This document shows positions 51,409 through 63,430 of a stretch of 64,000 bases of DNA, one piece after another. Within the stretch, counting starts at the first letter, position 1; every line of letters begins with the position of its first letter. Source of the DNA: Palaemon carinicauda (taxonomy: Eukaryota; Arthropoda; Malacostraca; Decapoda; Palaemonidae). Position numbers and translations under genes: made by a program. The notes under the pieces were generated by a model, which was not told where the DNA came from, did not search any database, and saw nothing but the letters and a program-made list of their open reading frames with translations. Location: assembly GCF_036898095.1 (NCBI RefSeq), contig NC_090761.1:45164625-45228624 (forward strand). The letters are read 5' to 3'.

Positions 51409-51810
51409 TTCCATACCCTTTTAATCTTTCTCTTGAAATGTTTTTATTGTTGTTTTTTGGGTTGTCCGGAAGGCTAAGAAGCCTTTCGCATCCTGGTTGA
51501 TTTGGCGGGTGGTCAAAGTCATTTCTTGAGAGCGCCTAGATTAGGGGTTTTGATGAGGTCCTGTTGTATGGGTTGCAACCCTTGATACTTCAGATCCTAG
51601 GGGTCGATCAGCATCCTAAGAGGATCGCGAGGCTCAGTAAGGAAGACGTACTTAAAAGGCAGAGAAATTGTTCAAGTCGACTTCCTTACCAGGTACTTAT
51701 TTATTTTGTTTTTGTTATTTTGATAACTTCTAAAATGAAATAAAAACTCTTAGCTCATAAAAGTGTAAACATATATTGCGGGTCTCTACCCACCCCCCTG
51801 GGTGTGAATC

Positions 51811-51899
51811 AGCTATATAATCACCGGCTAAGTTAAATATTGAAAAATGTTATTTTGATAATAAAATAAATTTTTGAATATACTTACCCGGTGATTATA
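51811..51899. other. Internal complementary region of element C
   Basis: AGCTATATAATCACCGGCTA...TTGAAAAA is the complement of the left tip. It is fused to TGTTATTTTGATAATAAAAT...GGTGATTATA, the complement of the right tip (52,085-52,140). Confidence 0.95.
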
Positions 51900-51924
51900 A
51901 ATTAAAGGACCCTACCTTCCTCCC

Positions 51925-52140
51925 CAATAGAGACGCAGTGGGACGAGGAGAAAATTGAGTCTTTGTTTACATTGAGTACTGGGTATCTGGACGACAGATG
52001 GCGCTGTTGGGCACACCCGCAACCTGTGTAGCGATCGCTGGCGAGTTTTTACCGTAGAGTTGTCTGTCGGGCAACAGAGTTGCAGCTATATAATCACCGG
52101 GTAAGTATATTCAAAAATTTATTTTATTATCAAAATAACA
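51925..52140. repeat. Right inverted terminal repeat of element C
   Basis: Reverse complement of the left ITR over about 155 bp (GATGGCGCTGTTGGGCACAC, AGCGATCGCTGGCGAGTTTT), ending in GGGTAAGTATATTC and ATTATCAAAATAACA. Confidence 0.95.
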
Positions 52141-52369
52141 TTTTAAAGGTTCCAGGGATTCTGTTCACAAAGTTCTTCATGAAATTGGCTTTCGGTACAG
52201 CAATGTTAATGGAAGAAAATTTCTACTGGAGAGAAAAGATGTAGCCTCAGCCAGAACTAAGTTTTTAAGAGAAATGAAAGCATTAAAAACCAGTGGCTAT
52301 AAATCCTTTGTATACTTGGACGAGACTTGGATTAACCAAAACCATACAGTAGTATGGGATAATCCCTAG
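52141..52369 (+). pseudogene. DDE-type transposase, continuation after element C
   Basis: Reads FKGSRDSVHKVLHEIGFRY, then NVNGRKFLLERKD and YLDETWINQNHTVVW before a stop at WDNP. The D-E-T-W motif in YLDETW matches the first catalytic aspartate strand of IS630/Tc1-like transposases. The frame follows naturally on KKNIE at 45,421 once element C is removed. The remaining catalytic residues downstream are not recognisable, so the copy is truncated. Confidence 0.75.
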
Positions 52370-52479
52370 AAAGGTCCAGTATATTGCCCCAGAAGACATT
52401 CGAGCGCAGGGATTAAAAGGGGTAAACAGGAGCGGTAGGAGACAACGCCCGGATTGCCATGAAGGAGCCGATAGACTAT

Positions 52480-52620
52480 AGTTAGTGGGGGTTATGGGGG
52501 AGTAGCTTATTCCCACTCACACACCTGTGATAGCTCACTTTACTTTTGGCTCAAATGGAGATCGGTTGTTACCGCTCTTCCTCCTCGCCAATTTTGGACT
52601 GCCGATTCCCCAGGCATGAA
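52480..52620. repeat. Fragment of element D-type leader
   Basis: AGTTAGTGGGGGTTATGGGG, then CCCACTCACACACCTGTGAT and TTTTGGCTC parallel TAGCGGGGGGGTATGGG, CCTCACACACCTGTGTTG and TTACGGCTC at 56,220-56,300 in element D. The terminal tip is absent. Confidence 0.55.
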
Positions 52621-53117
<497 letters not shown>

Positions 53118-53129
53118 CTGTATGTCTGT

Positions 53130-53680
53130 ATGTTTATGTGTAGATAGGGTTAGGAACCAAGTAGTGAGGGTGAGAACGGCTGTAAGAAATGAGTTGGCAG
53201 CTAGAGTGAATATGAATGTGTTGAGGTGGTTTGGCCATGTTGAGAGAATGGAAAATGGCTGTCTGCTAAAGAAGGTGATGAATGCAAGACTTGATGGGAG
53301 AAGTACAAGAGGAAGGCCAAGGTTTGGGTGGATGGATGGAGTGAAGGAAGCTCTGGGTGATAGGAGGATAGATGTGAGAGAGGCAAGAGAGCGTGCTAGA
53401 AATAGGAACGAATGGCGAGCGATTGTGGCGCAGTTCCGGTAGGCCCTGCTGCTTCCTCCAGTGCCTTGGTTGACCTCGGAGGTAGCAGCAGTAGGGGACT
53501 TAGCATTATGAAGCTTCGTCTGTGGTGGAATTGTGGGAGGGTGGGCTGTGGCACCCTAGCAGTACCAGCCGAACTTGGTTGAGTCCCTTGTCTGGCTTGG
53601 AGGAACGTAGAGAGGAGAGGTACCCTTTTTTGTTTCATTTGTTTGATGTCGGCTACCCCTCAAATTGGGGGAAAAGCCTT

Positions 53681-53681
<1 letters not shown>
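53130..53681 (+). mobile_element. LINE 3' end: ORF2 C-terminus plus 3' UTR
   Basis: Encodes NVLRWFGHVERMENGCLLKK, then RSTRGRPRFGWMDGVKEAL and ARNRNEWRAIVAQF, ending at a stop at 53,442. WFGHVxRM and RGRPxxxW are typical of the C-terminus of many arthropod non-LTR retrotransposons. The following 240 bp (GGTTGACCTCGGAGGTAGCA ... CCCCTCAAATTGGGGGAAAA) looks like the 3' UTR, leading directly into a TA tail. 5' truncated, as usual for LINEs. Confidence 0.8.

Positions 53682-53771
<90 letters not shown>
53682..53771. repeat. (TA)n microsatellite, tail of the LINE
   Basis: About 44 uninterrupted TA units beginning directly after CCTTGG at the LINE 3' end. Confidence 0.95.
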
Positions 53772-53774
<3 letters not shown>

Positions 53775-55550
53775 GGGGGGGCTCAAGCCCTGTCATCCTG
53801 ATGGAAGGTTCCTATTGGTAGCTTTCTAAGGGATATTTGGCTACAGTGATATTCCCAGCGAATTGACCTTTAGGTCTCCAGAATTCTAACTCCTGGCACG
53901 AATATCCTTAAAATTTCTCTTAAGGATATCGCATAATATCAGGGGACGTATATCTTGATACAACACATAGCAATCTTCACTCCGAATACCGTTTTCGTTT
54001 CGAGGGGGAAGAGTGGCGAAAACAGAAGGGGAACCGTTATCAAGGTTACCCTTCCTCCCGTACTATTACGAGTATCCAAAATGACGCCATTCCTATTTTT
54101 GTAGCGAATTCACACGGTGGTTTTCCCTGTTGACCTAATGTTTGTGATCGATATTGTGAGGAATAATCATGCAATCTCCAGCTTCTTATGCCTCTGGAAA
54201 GTTGAGTATTTATCCTTTACAGTGTATAATTTTTAGCTCCTGCTTCACAGAGAAATTAGTGTAATTTAATGTGTTCGGAGCTTGGCCGATCACCGGAGGC
54301 GCCATGGGCGCTGTCGTTCATGACGCATGTGTTATTTAGTTAGCAGAACGACATTCCCGGTTGTAATAGCATTAATAAATTATGAAAGCTATCTAGGCAC
54401 AATTATACTAGTAAAGATATATATATTTATGCATACAATTTCCTCTTCCTTATGTCGATCGTATACGTTAGAATTTCGGCGATTTAGGTAACCGAGATCT
54501 CGCCCTGCGCTAGGCTACCTAGCGTACGCGCTTTAGTATACTTTCATACATGATCCCCGTTTACCCTCGTGTATCGTTTTATTAATTCAACGGGAGATAG
54601 AATATCTCCTACAATTAGTTATATAACTCGATACTCGTCTCCTGTGGAGATTTAAGGGTAATCCCTCCTTCCCTCTGAGTGCCGCCATAGGCGATAACCC
54701 TATCTGGTCTTGCCATAGAGTAGTTCACTCCGGCTTGACTAGGCTAGGGTTTTTCAGTCTCCCACCCTTGCCGGCGAGTATCTCGGCTTTGGTTTTCGAC
54801 AGAACCTCAAAGTATTCAGTCTTTCTGTCGGCAGCCGAGCAGTAGGGAGAGTAGTCACTCCCCTGCCGTCTTACAGCTGCCGACATAGGAGGCTAAGCCT
54901 CCCTAGGCCGCACCTGAAGTGGTAGTTTGATGCCGCCACCTTCTCCCCTGTGGTCTAGAAGACTAGTCCTGTTTCGGCAGACCCTAGGCTGAAGAATAGA
55001 TATTCTTCTGCCGCCTAGGATGGCGCTGATACAGAAACAGAGTTTCTCCCTTGTGTGGAAGTGGCGGCAATCCTGCTGCCTTCTTCCACACTTGATACAG
55101 GACCCTTTTCCCTGTCCCTCTCTGTCCTTTAGCGATAGCCTAGCCATCGCAATCCTGTGGCTGGCGTCCTACATTCTCACCGCTTGCCGGGTAGATTGTA
55201 GTGCCGCCCGGGGTCTTACATAAACAGCTGTCTAGTCACTCAGTCTTTCCCTTATGGATGCAAGGCTCCGGGAAAGGTTGTGGTGGCTGTGACGGCTGCC
55301 GGTGGGAGACCCCTCTACTGTTGAGTGTTCTTCAGTCCTCCCTTGGATTGCCATCCACATCCCTGAAGCCGGCAGTGACCGGCAACGGATTTTGTGGCTA
55401 GATGGAAGCTTGAATGACTCATTCTTCCCTTCCATTTGAACCCTCATTCTGGAGGAAGGCAGTAAGGTTAAGCACTTACACCCTTATTTATTATTAACAA
55501 ACATTTTAATAAGGCAGCCCTTCACTCCCTGCTTTCTCTCTCTCTGTCAG
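53772..55550. other. Unassigned DNA
   Basis: No motif-bearing frame. 54,750-55,480 is GC-richer with many CTGCCG/GCCGGC words and short frames on both strands (for example 55,020-55,223 and 54,893-55,147). It could be an old, unrecognised repeat. Confidence 0.4.
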
Positions 55551-55552
55551 CT

Positions 55553-55682
55553 AGTGCCGCCAGGTACTAACCCAGTCGGTGACATGGCGGCTGGACTGGT
55601 GCCACCAGGTACTAACCAGTCGGCGACATGCTGGCTGGACCGTGCCACCAGGTGCTAGCCTAGCCGGCAACATGCCAGCTGA
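55553..55682. repeat. Tandem repeat, three units of about 45-50 bp
   Basis: Units share TGCC(G/A)CCAGGT(A/G)CTA.CC, then GTCGG(T/C)GACATG and GCTGGAC. The last unit is the most diverged. Confidence 0.75.
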
Positions 55683-56110
55683 ACTACAGTATATGATTAT
55701 ACAGTAGCCAGTATATTTGCAGTATAGTATATACTGCAGACAGAAAACTATAGTATATATTATACAATAGTTATTTTCCAACATACCTTGTGTTTCCTTG
55801 CACAGTTTATTGTTGAGCCCAATCTTATATTGAAAGGAAACGTTTCCTTCAATACACTGATAGTTAATCAGTTAACAACTTACCCCACAATATTAAAGAA
55901 CTTAAGAAGGGTCAGTGTTAAGATACACTTATCTATCCCTAGGAGTTAGAACCCTTCTCTTTGAGTTTGCCTGAGTATGGAAATTTTATGGCTTTAATTT
56001 TGGGGGAGGTCACAGCAATTGGCTGGAAAGGAAACACTAGTATGTGTCTTTCCTATTTCCTTTCTAGTTTAACTATCGTAAGCTATAATTGTTAAAATAT
56101 TAATATTAAT

Positions 56111-56285
56111 TTGTTCCGTAACTAGAATACAAACAACGCTATTGAAAGTGGGTAATTACTTTCGGCGTAGCTGAAAGGACGAGCCATAAAAATTTAACGA
56201 GGGATTATTACCCCACCGCTAGTTAGCGGGGGGGTATGGGTAGCTAGCTACCCTCCCCCCTCACACACCTGTGTTGTAGCTCCAC
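56111..56285. repeat. Left inverted terminal repeat of element D
   Basis: AAAGTGGGTAATTACTTTCG, GAGGGATTATTACCCCACCG, GTAGCTAGCTACCCTCCCCC and CACACACCTGTGTTGTAGC form the reverse complement of 63,546-63,700. The tip TTGTTCCGTAACTAGAATAC is specific to this end. Confidence 0.92.
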
Positions 56286-56403
56286 TCTGCTTACGGCTCG
56301 GGTGCTAGACGGACCTGTCCGCTGTCACCCTCGCCTACATGACAGCCATTAATCATTGCTTTTTCTTTCTTTTTCTCAAAGTGTTGTAAAGTTGGCCTCT
56401 ACA

Positions 56404-58650
56404 ATGTGGAAGTGCCCTGGGTTACCTGACCGCCCTTGTGGGACCTTCATGTCTTTCATCGAGACGGATCCTCACACCTTATGCCCTTATTGTAGGGGTC
56501 AGCGGTGTGAAAGTGATAATGTATGTATGGAATGTAGGGAGTGGCCTACCTCCCAGTGGGAGAGGTTTTCTCGGCGCCGGAAGAAGAAGTCCAAACGGGA
56601 TATTTCTCTTTCAAAGGTTTCTTTGAAGAAGGAAAATCCTAAGGACTCTTCTTCCGTAGCCCAAACCTCCTCCGAAGCTCCCACTCGATCGGCCTCTCGC
56701 GAGAGACCGTCAAGTGGTAGCGTAGGCCGTACTGTTGTTGACCGATCTCGGGGTTTGGGAGAGGGAGTTGCCTCCCATAGCGAGGCAGCTCCTCCTCCTC
56801 CCCCGGTGGAGGATTTAATTATTTCTCCTGATGTAAATAATGATGATCTTTTGCGGCTTTGGGCTTCCTTGGGGCTTCAGGGTTCGGCCTCCAAGGAAGC
56901 CTTGTTTGACATGATCAGGTTAGGAGCAGCTGTCAAACAGTCACCGGCGGTAGCAGAGGTTGACCCTCTGTCTATTGTTCAGGCTGTTGTGGCAGACGCT
57001 TCCAATGAGAGTGTTCAAAACCCTGCTCCTGTTGTAGCTGGAGGCTTAGCTCCCCCCTCCGAACATCCTTCGAGGGAGGAACTAAGTCCAACGATCTCTC
57101 CTGCGGGTGATTCTCCCCCCCGGGGGAGTTCACTGACAGAGACTCCTCTTCGGAGGACTGCCGATGGTTTGCCTCGTCCTTCAGCTACCGTTCCTGCTAC
57201 TTCCTTGGACCGGGACCTCTCCGCAGATCGTTTGCGATCTCCTACGCCTGTCAGACCTGCTGACCTGCCTTCACCTTTCCTGGCTGCTGACGCGCTGTGG
57301 GCACCCACACATCTCGTTTTCAAACGGGCACCGGTCCCTTCGGGGCAAAAGGGGTTTTCACACATTGTGTGTAAGTCCCTTGAGCGCCAGGTTTCCCATG
57401 TGCGCCAACGTTCGGCTGCGCGCCAACGCATTACTGCGCACAAGTGCTCACCGGTTGCCGTCTCATCTCACCAGCGCTCTCCTGCACGCCCACGATCTCC
57501 TGTTCGCCCTGCAGTTCCAGAGACTACGCGCCCACGATCTCCTGCTTGCCAACGGACCTCTGCGCGCCCTCGGCCTGATACACGCCCTGGACGCCCTCGG
57601 TCTCCTGCTCATCAGCGATCTCCTGCGCGCCAGCGCTCTCCTGCTCGCAAGCGCTCTCCTGCTCGTCAGCGCTCTCCTGCTCGCCAACGCTTGCCTGCTC
57701 GCCCTCGATCTTTGGATCAGGGCTCCAAGGAGAAGTCTTCTTCCTCTCCTGCTCGCCAGCGCTCTCCTCCACGATCGCCGACTCGCCATCAGACCTCCTG
57801 CTCGCCATTTCTTGCCTACGTGTCATCGAGCGCCCACGCGCCCACTGCCAGAACTTCGGTTCCTGATGAGCGCCCTTCTGCGCGCCCGCGTGCTAGGGAT
57901 ATTCCCCCTGCACGCACGCACCCTATGGCTTCGCCCTTACGGGCCCTTCAACATCCTGTGGCTGCACTCCATCCGAGGTCTCCGGAACGCGCCCACGTGC
58001 CCTGTCGCCTGCGCGCCCACGTGCTCACGAGCTCCTTCTCCTGCACGCCATCGTTCGCCCACGCGCCAACGCGGGAACTCTCCTACGCGCCAACGCTCGC
58101 GTGCGCCCCAACGCGCCCCCTCCTCTATGCACCACCGCTCGCATACGCGCCATCACTCGCCTGCGCGCCATCGCTCGCCTGTGCGCCAGCGCGCCCTCGC
58201 TCACCTGCACGCCCACTCGCTCCCTCGCCCATGCGCCCGAGCGCGAGCAATCACCTCCCGAGCTAGGTAATGGCTTATCACGCCCAGTACGATGCCCAGT
58301 GCGACCCACAGCGCATGCCCACACAGGATCTGGCAGTACGACACGTCAGGTCACCTTCATCGCGTCTCCCCCCCCCCGGTAAGCACAGGACACCGCGCTT
58401 AACGGAGGTAGGAAAATCTCCGGACAGGTCCAGGATCTTTTCTTCTACAGCTTCTTCCTTTCAGGCAGACCCAGTTGTAGTTTCCACTCCTAGGGATCTT
58501 ACGATCCCCTTCCCTCCAGAGGGTGTCTCTGACAGCGCTGCTGTCAGTCGGCTGCCCTGGTTTGGGCCCTTGATCAGAGCGGTTGCGCAGGCTTTCAAGC
58601 CCGCTTTCACTGAACAAGGCCTCAAATCATCAGCTATCTCGGCTCCCTGA
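56404..58650 (+). pseudogene. Gag of element D, N-terminal and repetitive part
   Basis: The start ATG at 56,404 gives MWKCPGLPDRPC. A cysteine module follows (LCPYCRGQRC, VCMECREW), parallel to A and B (CSDCRGKSC, CEEC). A Lys/Arg stretch and acidic/Pro-rich region lead into residues about 335-620, dominated by Arg-Ser-Pro-Ala units (RSPARQRSPARKRSPARQ). One TAG at 58,264 interrupts; the same frame then runs on to 58,650 (PWFGPLIRAVAQAFKPAF). After that a frameshift moves the gene to the frame of the next fragment. Confidence 0.85.
57470..58235. repeat. Repetitive GC-rich centre of element D gag
   Basis: Imperfect 12-18 bp units such as GCGCTCTCCTGCTCGCCAGC and CTGCGCGCCATCGCTCGC, open in two frames on the plus strand because of the repetition. 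Copy number decays toward 58,235. Confidence 0.8.
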
Positions 58651-60041
58651 AGAGGAAGAGAGGAGTGGACGACGTGGTTACTTCTCCAAGGGCGAAACTG
58701 GTTCCTCGGAAGCCGTCGAGGAAGGCTCCCTCCCCTCCGCAGACTTTCTCTCCATCCCCCGTGTACGAGGGTTTTCCCTCAGGGGATTCTCGTGAGGTGA
58801 GGCGTTCTCCCATCGCACCAATGGGAGAAACCCCACCTCGCGCCGAGAAGTCTCCTCGGGTGGAGGCGGAGAAGAGCCCCCCACCATCTTTGTTGGAATC
58901 CTGCATCCCTCCCAGGAGGGAGTTGAAGGACTCCAAGACGGTTCCGAAATTTTCTTCGAGGATCAGACCAGAACCAGCTAAGCCCGCGGAGAACGTCCAC
59001 GAGTCCCCCCGAGAAGAGCCTTTGGGGACTGCAAACCTTGCTGCTAGTCCATCAGGAGGAGAGCCGCAGGAGTCGGAGCATGCCTTTTGGCAAGTTTTGG
59101 CTCTGATGAGGAACCTTAACGGATTTTCGGATCCGGAGATTCCTCCTCGAGAGGGCAAGGACTCGGTTCTGAACCGAGTCTTTGGTACTCAAAAGCCCCC
59201 TAAAACCAGCGCGGCTTTGCCCTGGTCCCGGGGGGTCAAGAGTGCCAGAGATAAGGTCGAGAGCCAGCTCTCTGAGCTAGCCTCCTCCAGCCGTTTCAGC
59301 GCCGGAAACAAACTCCTCCCACCTCCTCGTGTCCATCAAAGGAGGTACCTGTACTTTGAAATCATCGAGGAGTCCTGTTTAGCTCTTCCCCTCCACCACT
59401 CGGTGGAAGAGCTCTCCAGGGGAGTCCCTCTTGAGAGACTCTCCAACCGGCCAGTGTCGTTCTTGGCCTCGGAGATTCTCTGCTAGGAGAAGGTAGCGAA
59501 GTGTGTCATGTAGGCCACTTCGTGGCTGGATATCTGGCTGGGATCTCTTGGCATCCTGATACGATCCGAAGACTTGTCTAAGGAGAGTACCAGGAAGGCC
59601 TTGGAGACCTTCCTTCTTTCAGGCACTCGTACCATCGAGTTTCTGGCCCACCAAGTCTCGAACTTGTGGGCTAACACTATCCTGAAACGCCGTGACACGG
59701 TGTCTGAAAGATTCAACTCGAAGGTCCCCAACACCGAGGTCAGTAAGCTCAGACATTCCTTCCTTTTGAGGAGTAGTCTGTTTGAGCCGAAAGATGTAGA
59801 GCAGGCGGCTGAGAGGTGGAGGAAGTCCAACCAGGACTCCCTCCTCCAGAGAGCTTTAACATCAAAGCCCTATAAGCCTCCAGCACCTCAACAACCTCGC
59901 CCTGCAAAGACGACAAAGCCGGCGATAGCAGCAAAGGCAGCGGTGTCCAAACAGCCCTTTCCCGTCAAGGACAGGAGAAGCAAGAAGTCGTCCAGGGCAG
60001 GCAAGAATCCTAGGGGGAGTGGCCGAGGCTGCAAACGCTAG
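58620..60041 (+). pseudogene. Gag of element D, C-terminal part in two frames
   Basis: 58,640-59,486 reads GSLKRKRGVDDVVTSPRAKL, then SEHAFWQVLALMRNLNGFSD and RYLYFEIIEESCLALPLHHS. 59,515-60,041 continues after a TAG with SWLDIWLGSLGILIRSEDLS, HQVSNLWANTILKRRDTV and a Lys/Arg/Ser-rich tail ending KNPRGSGRGCKR. The basic RG tail is the same design as in A and B gag. The WLDxWLG segment is in the same relative place as FNFLDWCLGAL in A. Confidence 0.8.
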
Positions 60042-60089
60042 GGGGGCATGTCCACCAGTAGGGGGATGCCTCCAAAGTTGCACGAACAG

Positions 60090-61990
60090 GTGGCAGCAGC
60101 TCGGGGCCGATTCCTGGACGATCTCCGTGATCAGCCAAGGATATCGCGTCCCGTTCATAACATCTCTTCCTCCCCTGACAGCGAATCCAGTGTCGTTGAG
60201 CTCTCTTGCTATGGGATCTGCAAGAAGGCAAGCTTTGGGCAGAAGTCAAGACCATGTTGAAGAAGGACGCTCTCCAAGAGGTCGTCGACAGGTCCCCAGG
60301 CTTCTACAGTCGACTCTTTCTTGTAAAGAAGGCGTCCGGAGGCTGGAGACCAGTCATCGACCTCTCAGCTCTGAACAGGTTTGTCAAGCAGACCCCGTTC
60401 AGCATGGAGACGGCAGACTCGCAGTGAGACTGCGAGACTTCATGTGCACATTGGATCTGAAGGACGCGTACTTCCAGATCCCAATCCATCCGTCTTTAAG
60501 GAAGTACCTAAGATTCAGCCTAGACAACAAGATCTACCCGTTCAAGGTGCTGTGCTTCGGTCTCTCCACAGCACCTCAGGTTTTCACCAGAGTGTTCACC
60601 CTGATATCTTCATGGGCACACAAGATCAGCATCCGTCTCCTCCATTATCTGGACGACTGGCTGATCTTAGCAGACTCGGAGTCAACCCTTCTTCGACACC
60701 GAGACAAACTTCTGGGAATTTGCCAAGATCTAGGGATCATGGTAAATCTCGAGAAGTCTTCTCTGCTTCCTTCCCAAAGACTGGTATATCTATGCATAAT
60801 ATTGGACACCAATCTCCATAGAGCCTTCCCATCAGACGACAGGATAGCAAGGCTGAGAAAGGTCGCAAGTCCTTTCCTCAGACGAGACGAACTCCCAGCC
60901 CAATCGTGGTTACGTCTCCTCGGCCATCTCTCATCCTTGGTCCGTCTAGTTCCCAATGGTCGCCTCAGAATGAGATCCCTGCAGTGGCGACTCAAGTCTC
61001 GGTGGAGTCAAAGACACGATTCCCCGGACGTCTTGATCCCTATGGGTCTCGCAGAACAGACGGACCTTCAGTGGTGGGTGGCAGACGAGAACCTACGAAA
61101 GGGAGTGGATCTTCCAGTCCTTCCCCCGGATTTGATGCTGTTTTCGGACGCCTCAAAGAAAGGGTGGGGGGCCCACGTTCTGAACCACAGGACCTCAGGC
61201 CTGTGGTCAGAATCAGAAAAGTGCCTCCATATAAATCTGCTAGAAATGAAGGCTGTTTTTCTGGCCCTTCAACAGTTCCAACATCACCTGGCGTGTCACT
61301 CTGTGGTGGTGATGAGCGACAACACCACAGTAGTGGCTTACATCAACAAGCAGGGAGGTACCTTTTCAGAACAGCTATCCCATCTTGCAGTAGAGATACT
61401 GAGATGGACCGAAGTCCACTCGATTCCACTTTTGGCTCGCTTCATTCCAGGCAAAAGGAATGTGCTTGCCGACAGTCTGAGCAGAGCGTCTCAGATAGTG
61501 AGTACCAAGTGTTCTTTGGATCGTCAAGTAGCCAACAAAGTCCTGACTTTGTAGGGTTCCCCGATTGTGGATCTGTTCGCGACAGCGTTGAACTTCAAAC
61601 TGCCGCTGTACTGTTCCCCAGTCCTGGACCCCAAGGCTCTCTGGCAAGATGCTTTCCAACAACGGTGGGACAACATCGACGTATACACCTTTCCTCGTTC
61701 TGTCTGATGAGGAGGGTACTCAACAAGACCAGACTATCGGTCAACCTCTCGATGACTCTCATAGCTCCGCTGTGGCATCACGCGGAATGGTTCTCGGACC
61801 TTCTGCAACTCCTTACGGAGCCTCCGAGAAAACTCCCTCCACGACACGAGCTACTCAAACAACCACACGCCAACATCTTTCACAAGGCCGTAGTTTTGCT
61901 TCGGCTTCACGCCTGGAGACTATCCAGCATCTCCTCGCAGAGAGAGGATTTTCGCAACAAGTTGCGGAAAGGATGTCTGGACACCTGCGA
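60090..61990 (+). pseudogene. RT-RNase H-methyltransferase of element D, frameshifted
   Basis: Conserved start ADSWTISVISQGYRVPF (about 60,100), then a frame change near 60,200 into LQEVVDRSPGFYSRLFLVKK and WRPVIDLSALNRFVKQ, and back near 60,420 into CTLDLKDAYFQIPIHP, VLCFGLSTAP and LLHYLDDWLIL (catalytic YLDD, about 60,645). RNase H: LMLFSDASKKGWGAH (about 61,138), VMSDNTTVVAYINKQG (about 61,315), LADSLSR. A TAG at about 61,552 precedes PIVDLFATALNFKLPLYCS. The methyltransferase-like part then frameshifts near 61,700 and continues as LMRRVLNKTRLS and APLWHHAEWF. At least two frameshifts in RT, one stop and one frameshift in the C-terminal domain. Confidence 0.9.
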
Positions 61991-62956
61991 AAGTCATCCG
62001 CAGGAGTCTACCAGGCGAAGTGGAGAGTCTTCTGTGTTTAGTGTCATGGAAGGGGTATCTTTCCACTCGATGCCACTATTCCAGCAATAGCGGAGTTCTT
62101 CTTGTATTTGCGAGAAGAAATGTGCCTTTAAGTCTCAGCAGTGAAAGGCTATCACTCAGCCTTAAGTCTAGCCTTCAGGCTCCAAGGAGTGGACATTTCC
62201 TCTTCGCTAGAACTTTCCCTACTCATACGTAGTTATGAACTTACCTGCCCTCAGTCGAAAGTGAGACCTCCTCCATGGAACGTGGTTCGAGTCCTCAGGT
62301 CTCTTAAGAGACCTCCCTATGAACCATTATGCTAGGCTTCAGATCGCCACCTGACTTGGAAGACGGTGTTCCTACTAGCTTTGGCGTCAGCCAAGCGAGT
62401 TAGCGAACTTCATGGTCTCTCGTATGACATCGCCCATTCAAGGGGATGGGGGGAGGTAACGTTCAGCTTCGTCCCTGAGTTTATTGCTAAGACTCAGAAT
62501 CCGGGAGTGCCGGACCCTCGCTTCGACTCCTTCCGGATTTCGAGTCTTCGTTCTGTAACAGATGACCCAGACCATCTCCTACTGTGCCCAGTAAGGATGA
62601 GGCTATACCTGAAGAGAACAGCTGCAGTTTGTCCCCAAGTGCGGGCTTTGTTTGTCAGCACTGGGAGATCGAAGAGGAGGGTTACCAAGAACACCATCTC
62701 AGCATGGATTCGAAAGGCGATCCATCTGTCCCTGAATCCTGACCCTCCTCCATCACGTCGTGTTAGAGCTCATGATGTCAGGGGAGTAGCTACCTCCCTG
62801 GCCTTCAAGAAAAACTTCTCAGTGACGCAGGTTCTGCAAGCAGGGGTGTGGAAGCATCAAACAACCTTCACAGCCCACTACCTGCAAGACGTGACCCACA
62901 GGAGGCTCGATACGTTCTCTATCGGCTCTGTGGTGGCTGCACAACAGCTGGTTTAA
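61880..62956 (+). pseudogene. Tyrosine recombinase of element D, three internal stops
   Basis: Starts LETIQHLLAERGFSQQVAE, then SSAGVYQAKWRVF. Stops follow at about 62,039 (TAG), 62,131 (TAA) and 62,334 (TAG), all in one frame. 62,366-62,956 is open. The catalytic set is Arg in ASAKRVSELHG (about 62,395), His-x-x-Arg in RAHDVRGVATS (about 62,775) and Tyr in FTAHYLQDV (about 62,880). The active-site residues survive, so the stops are the main lesions. Confidence 0.9.
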
Positions 62957-63430
62957 ACCTCAGGCTCCTTAATGGACAAGTAGCAGAGGGTTGAGGGCAT
63001 TGTTACCCGGTTTTAGTCTGCATGAATGAAAAGGTATGCCTGGCCCTTATTCTTTTCTTCATCCTCCCCTCTCTTGGGGAAAGCAGCATCCTGGGTTCTC
63101 TGCACAGCTGACCTCAAACCACTGCAGGTAAACCATGTTCCCTTGTGTTCCTAGTATTAAGTTAATACTGTTGCGTTCCCATACCCTGACGAGGTGGTAT
63201 TTGGAGAGTCCTAGCCTTAAGTTTCCATCTAAAGAACTTCAGGTCAACTTCCTAGGACGAGTCACTTTTTTCCTTCACACACAGCTTACGTAGGCCGCAG
63301 CCCTTGCATAGCAAGGTGCGAGCGAGGTGCAGGGACTCTTTATTGTCGAGTGCTGACACACTCAGATAATGAGTCCCCGGGCAAAGCCAAAAGCCAGTAT
63401 GGCTGGGACTTGTTCCACCCTTCCTAAGGG
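62957..63430. other. 3' region of element D between recombinase and ICR
   Basis: About 470 bp without a long frame. It includes CACACACAGCTTACG and GAGTGCTGACACACTCAG, small palindromic words. Typical position for an untranslated region. Confidence 0.6.

Larger units (their letters stand above)
45422..52140 (+). mobile_element. DIRS1-like retrotransposon, element C, rearranged and defective
   Basis: 6.7 kb, plus strand, related to A and B (RNase H, methyltransferase and recombinase collinear) but with different ITRs (CCGGTGATTATATAGCTGCA). The ICR is at 51,811-51,899. The left terminal segment is present twice in tandem. Gag lacks its cysteine-rich start and its middle is duplicated; the RT core is deleted; the recombinase has a frameshift and a stop. 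Inserted in a DDE-transposase frame. Confidence 0.92.

Noticed and set aside
54893..55447. Short Cys/Gly-containing frames as a gene
   Set aside because: Frames exist on both strands, are under 90 residues and have no recognisable domain. More likely an old GC-richer repeat.
57015..57826. Minus-strand Arg/Ser/Ala-rich frames
   Set aside because: Antisense of the same repeat.
57164..58270. Second long plus-strand frame through the element D gag centre
   Set aside because: Product of the short GC-rich repeat being open in several frames. The cysteine module and flanks belong to the other frame.
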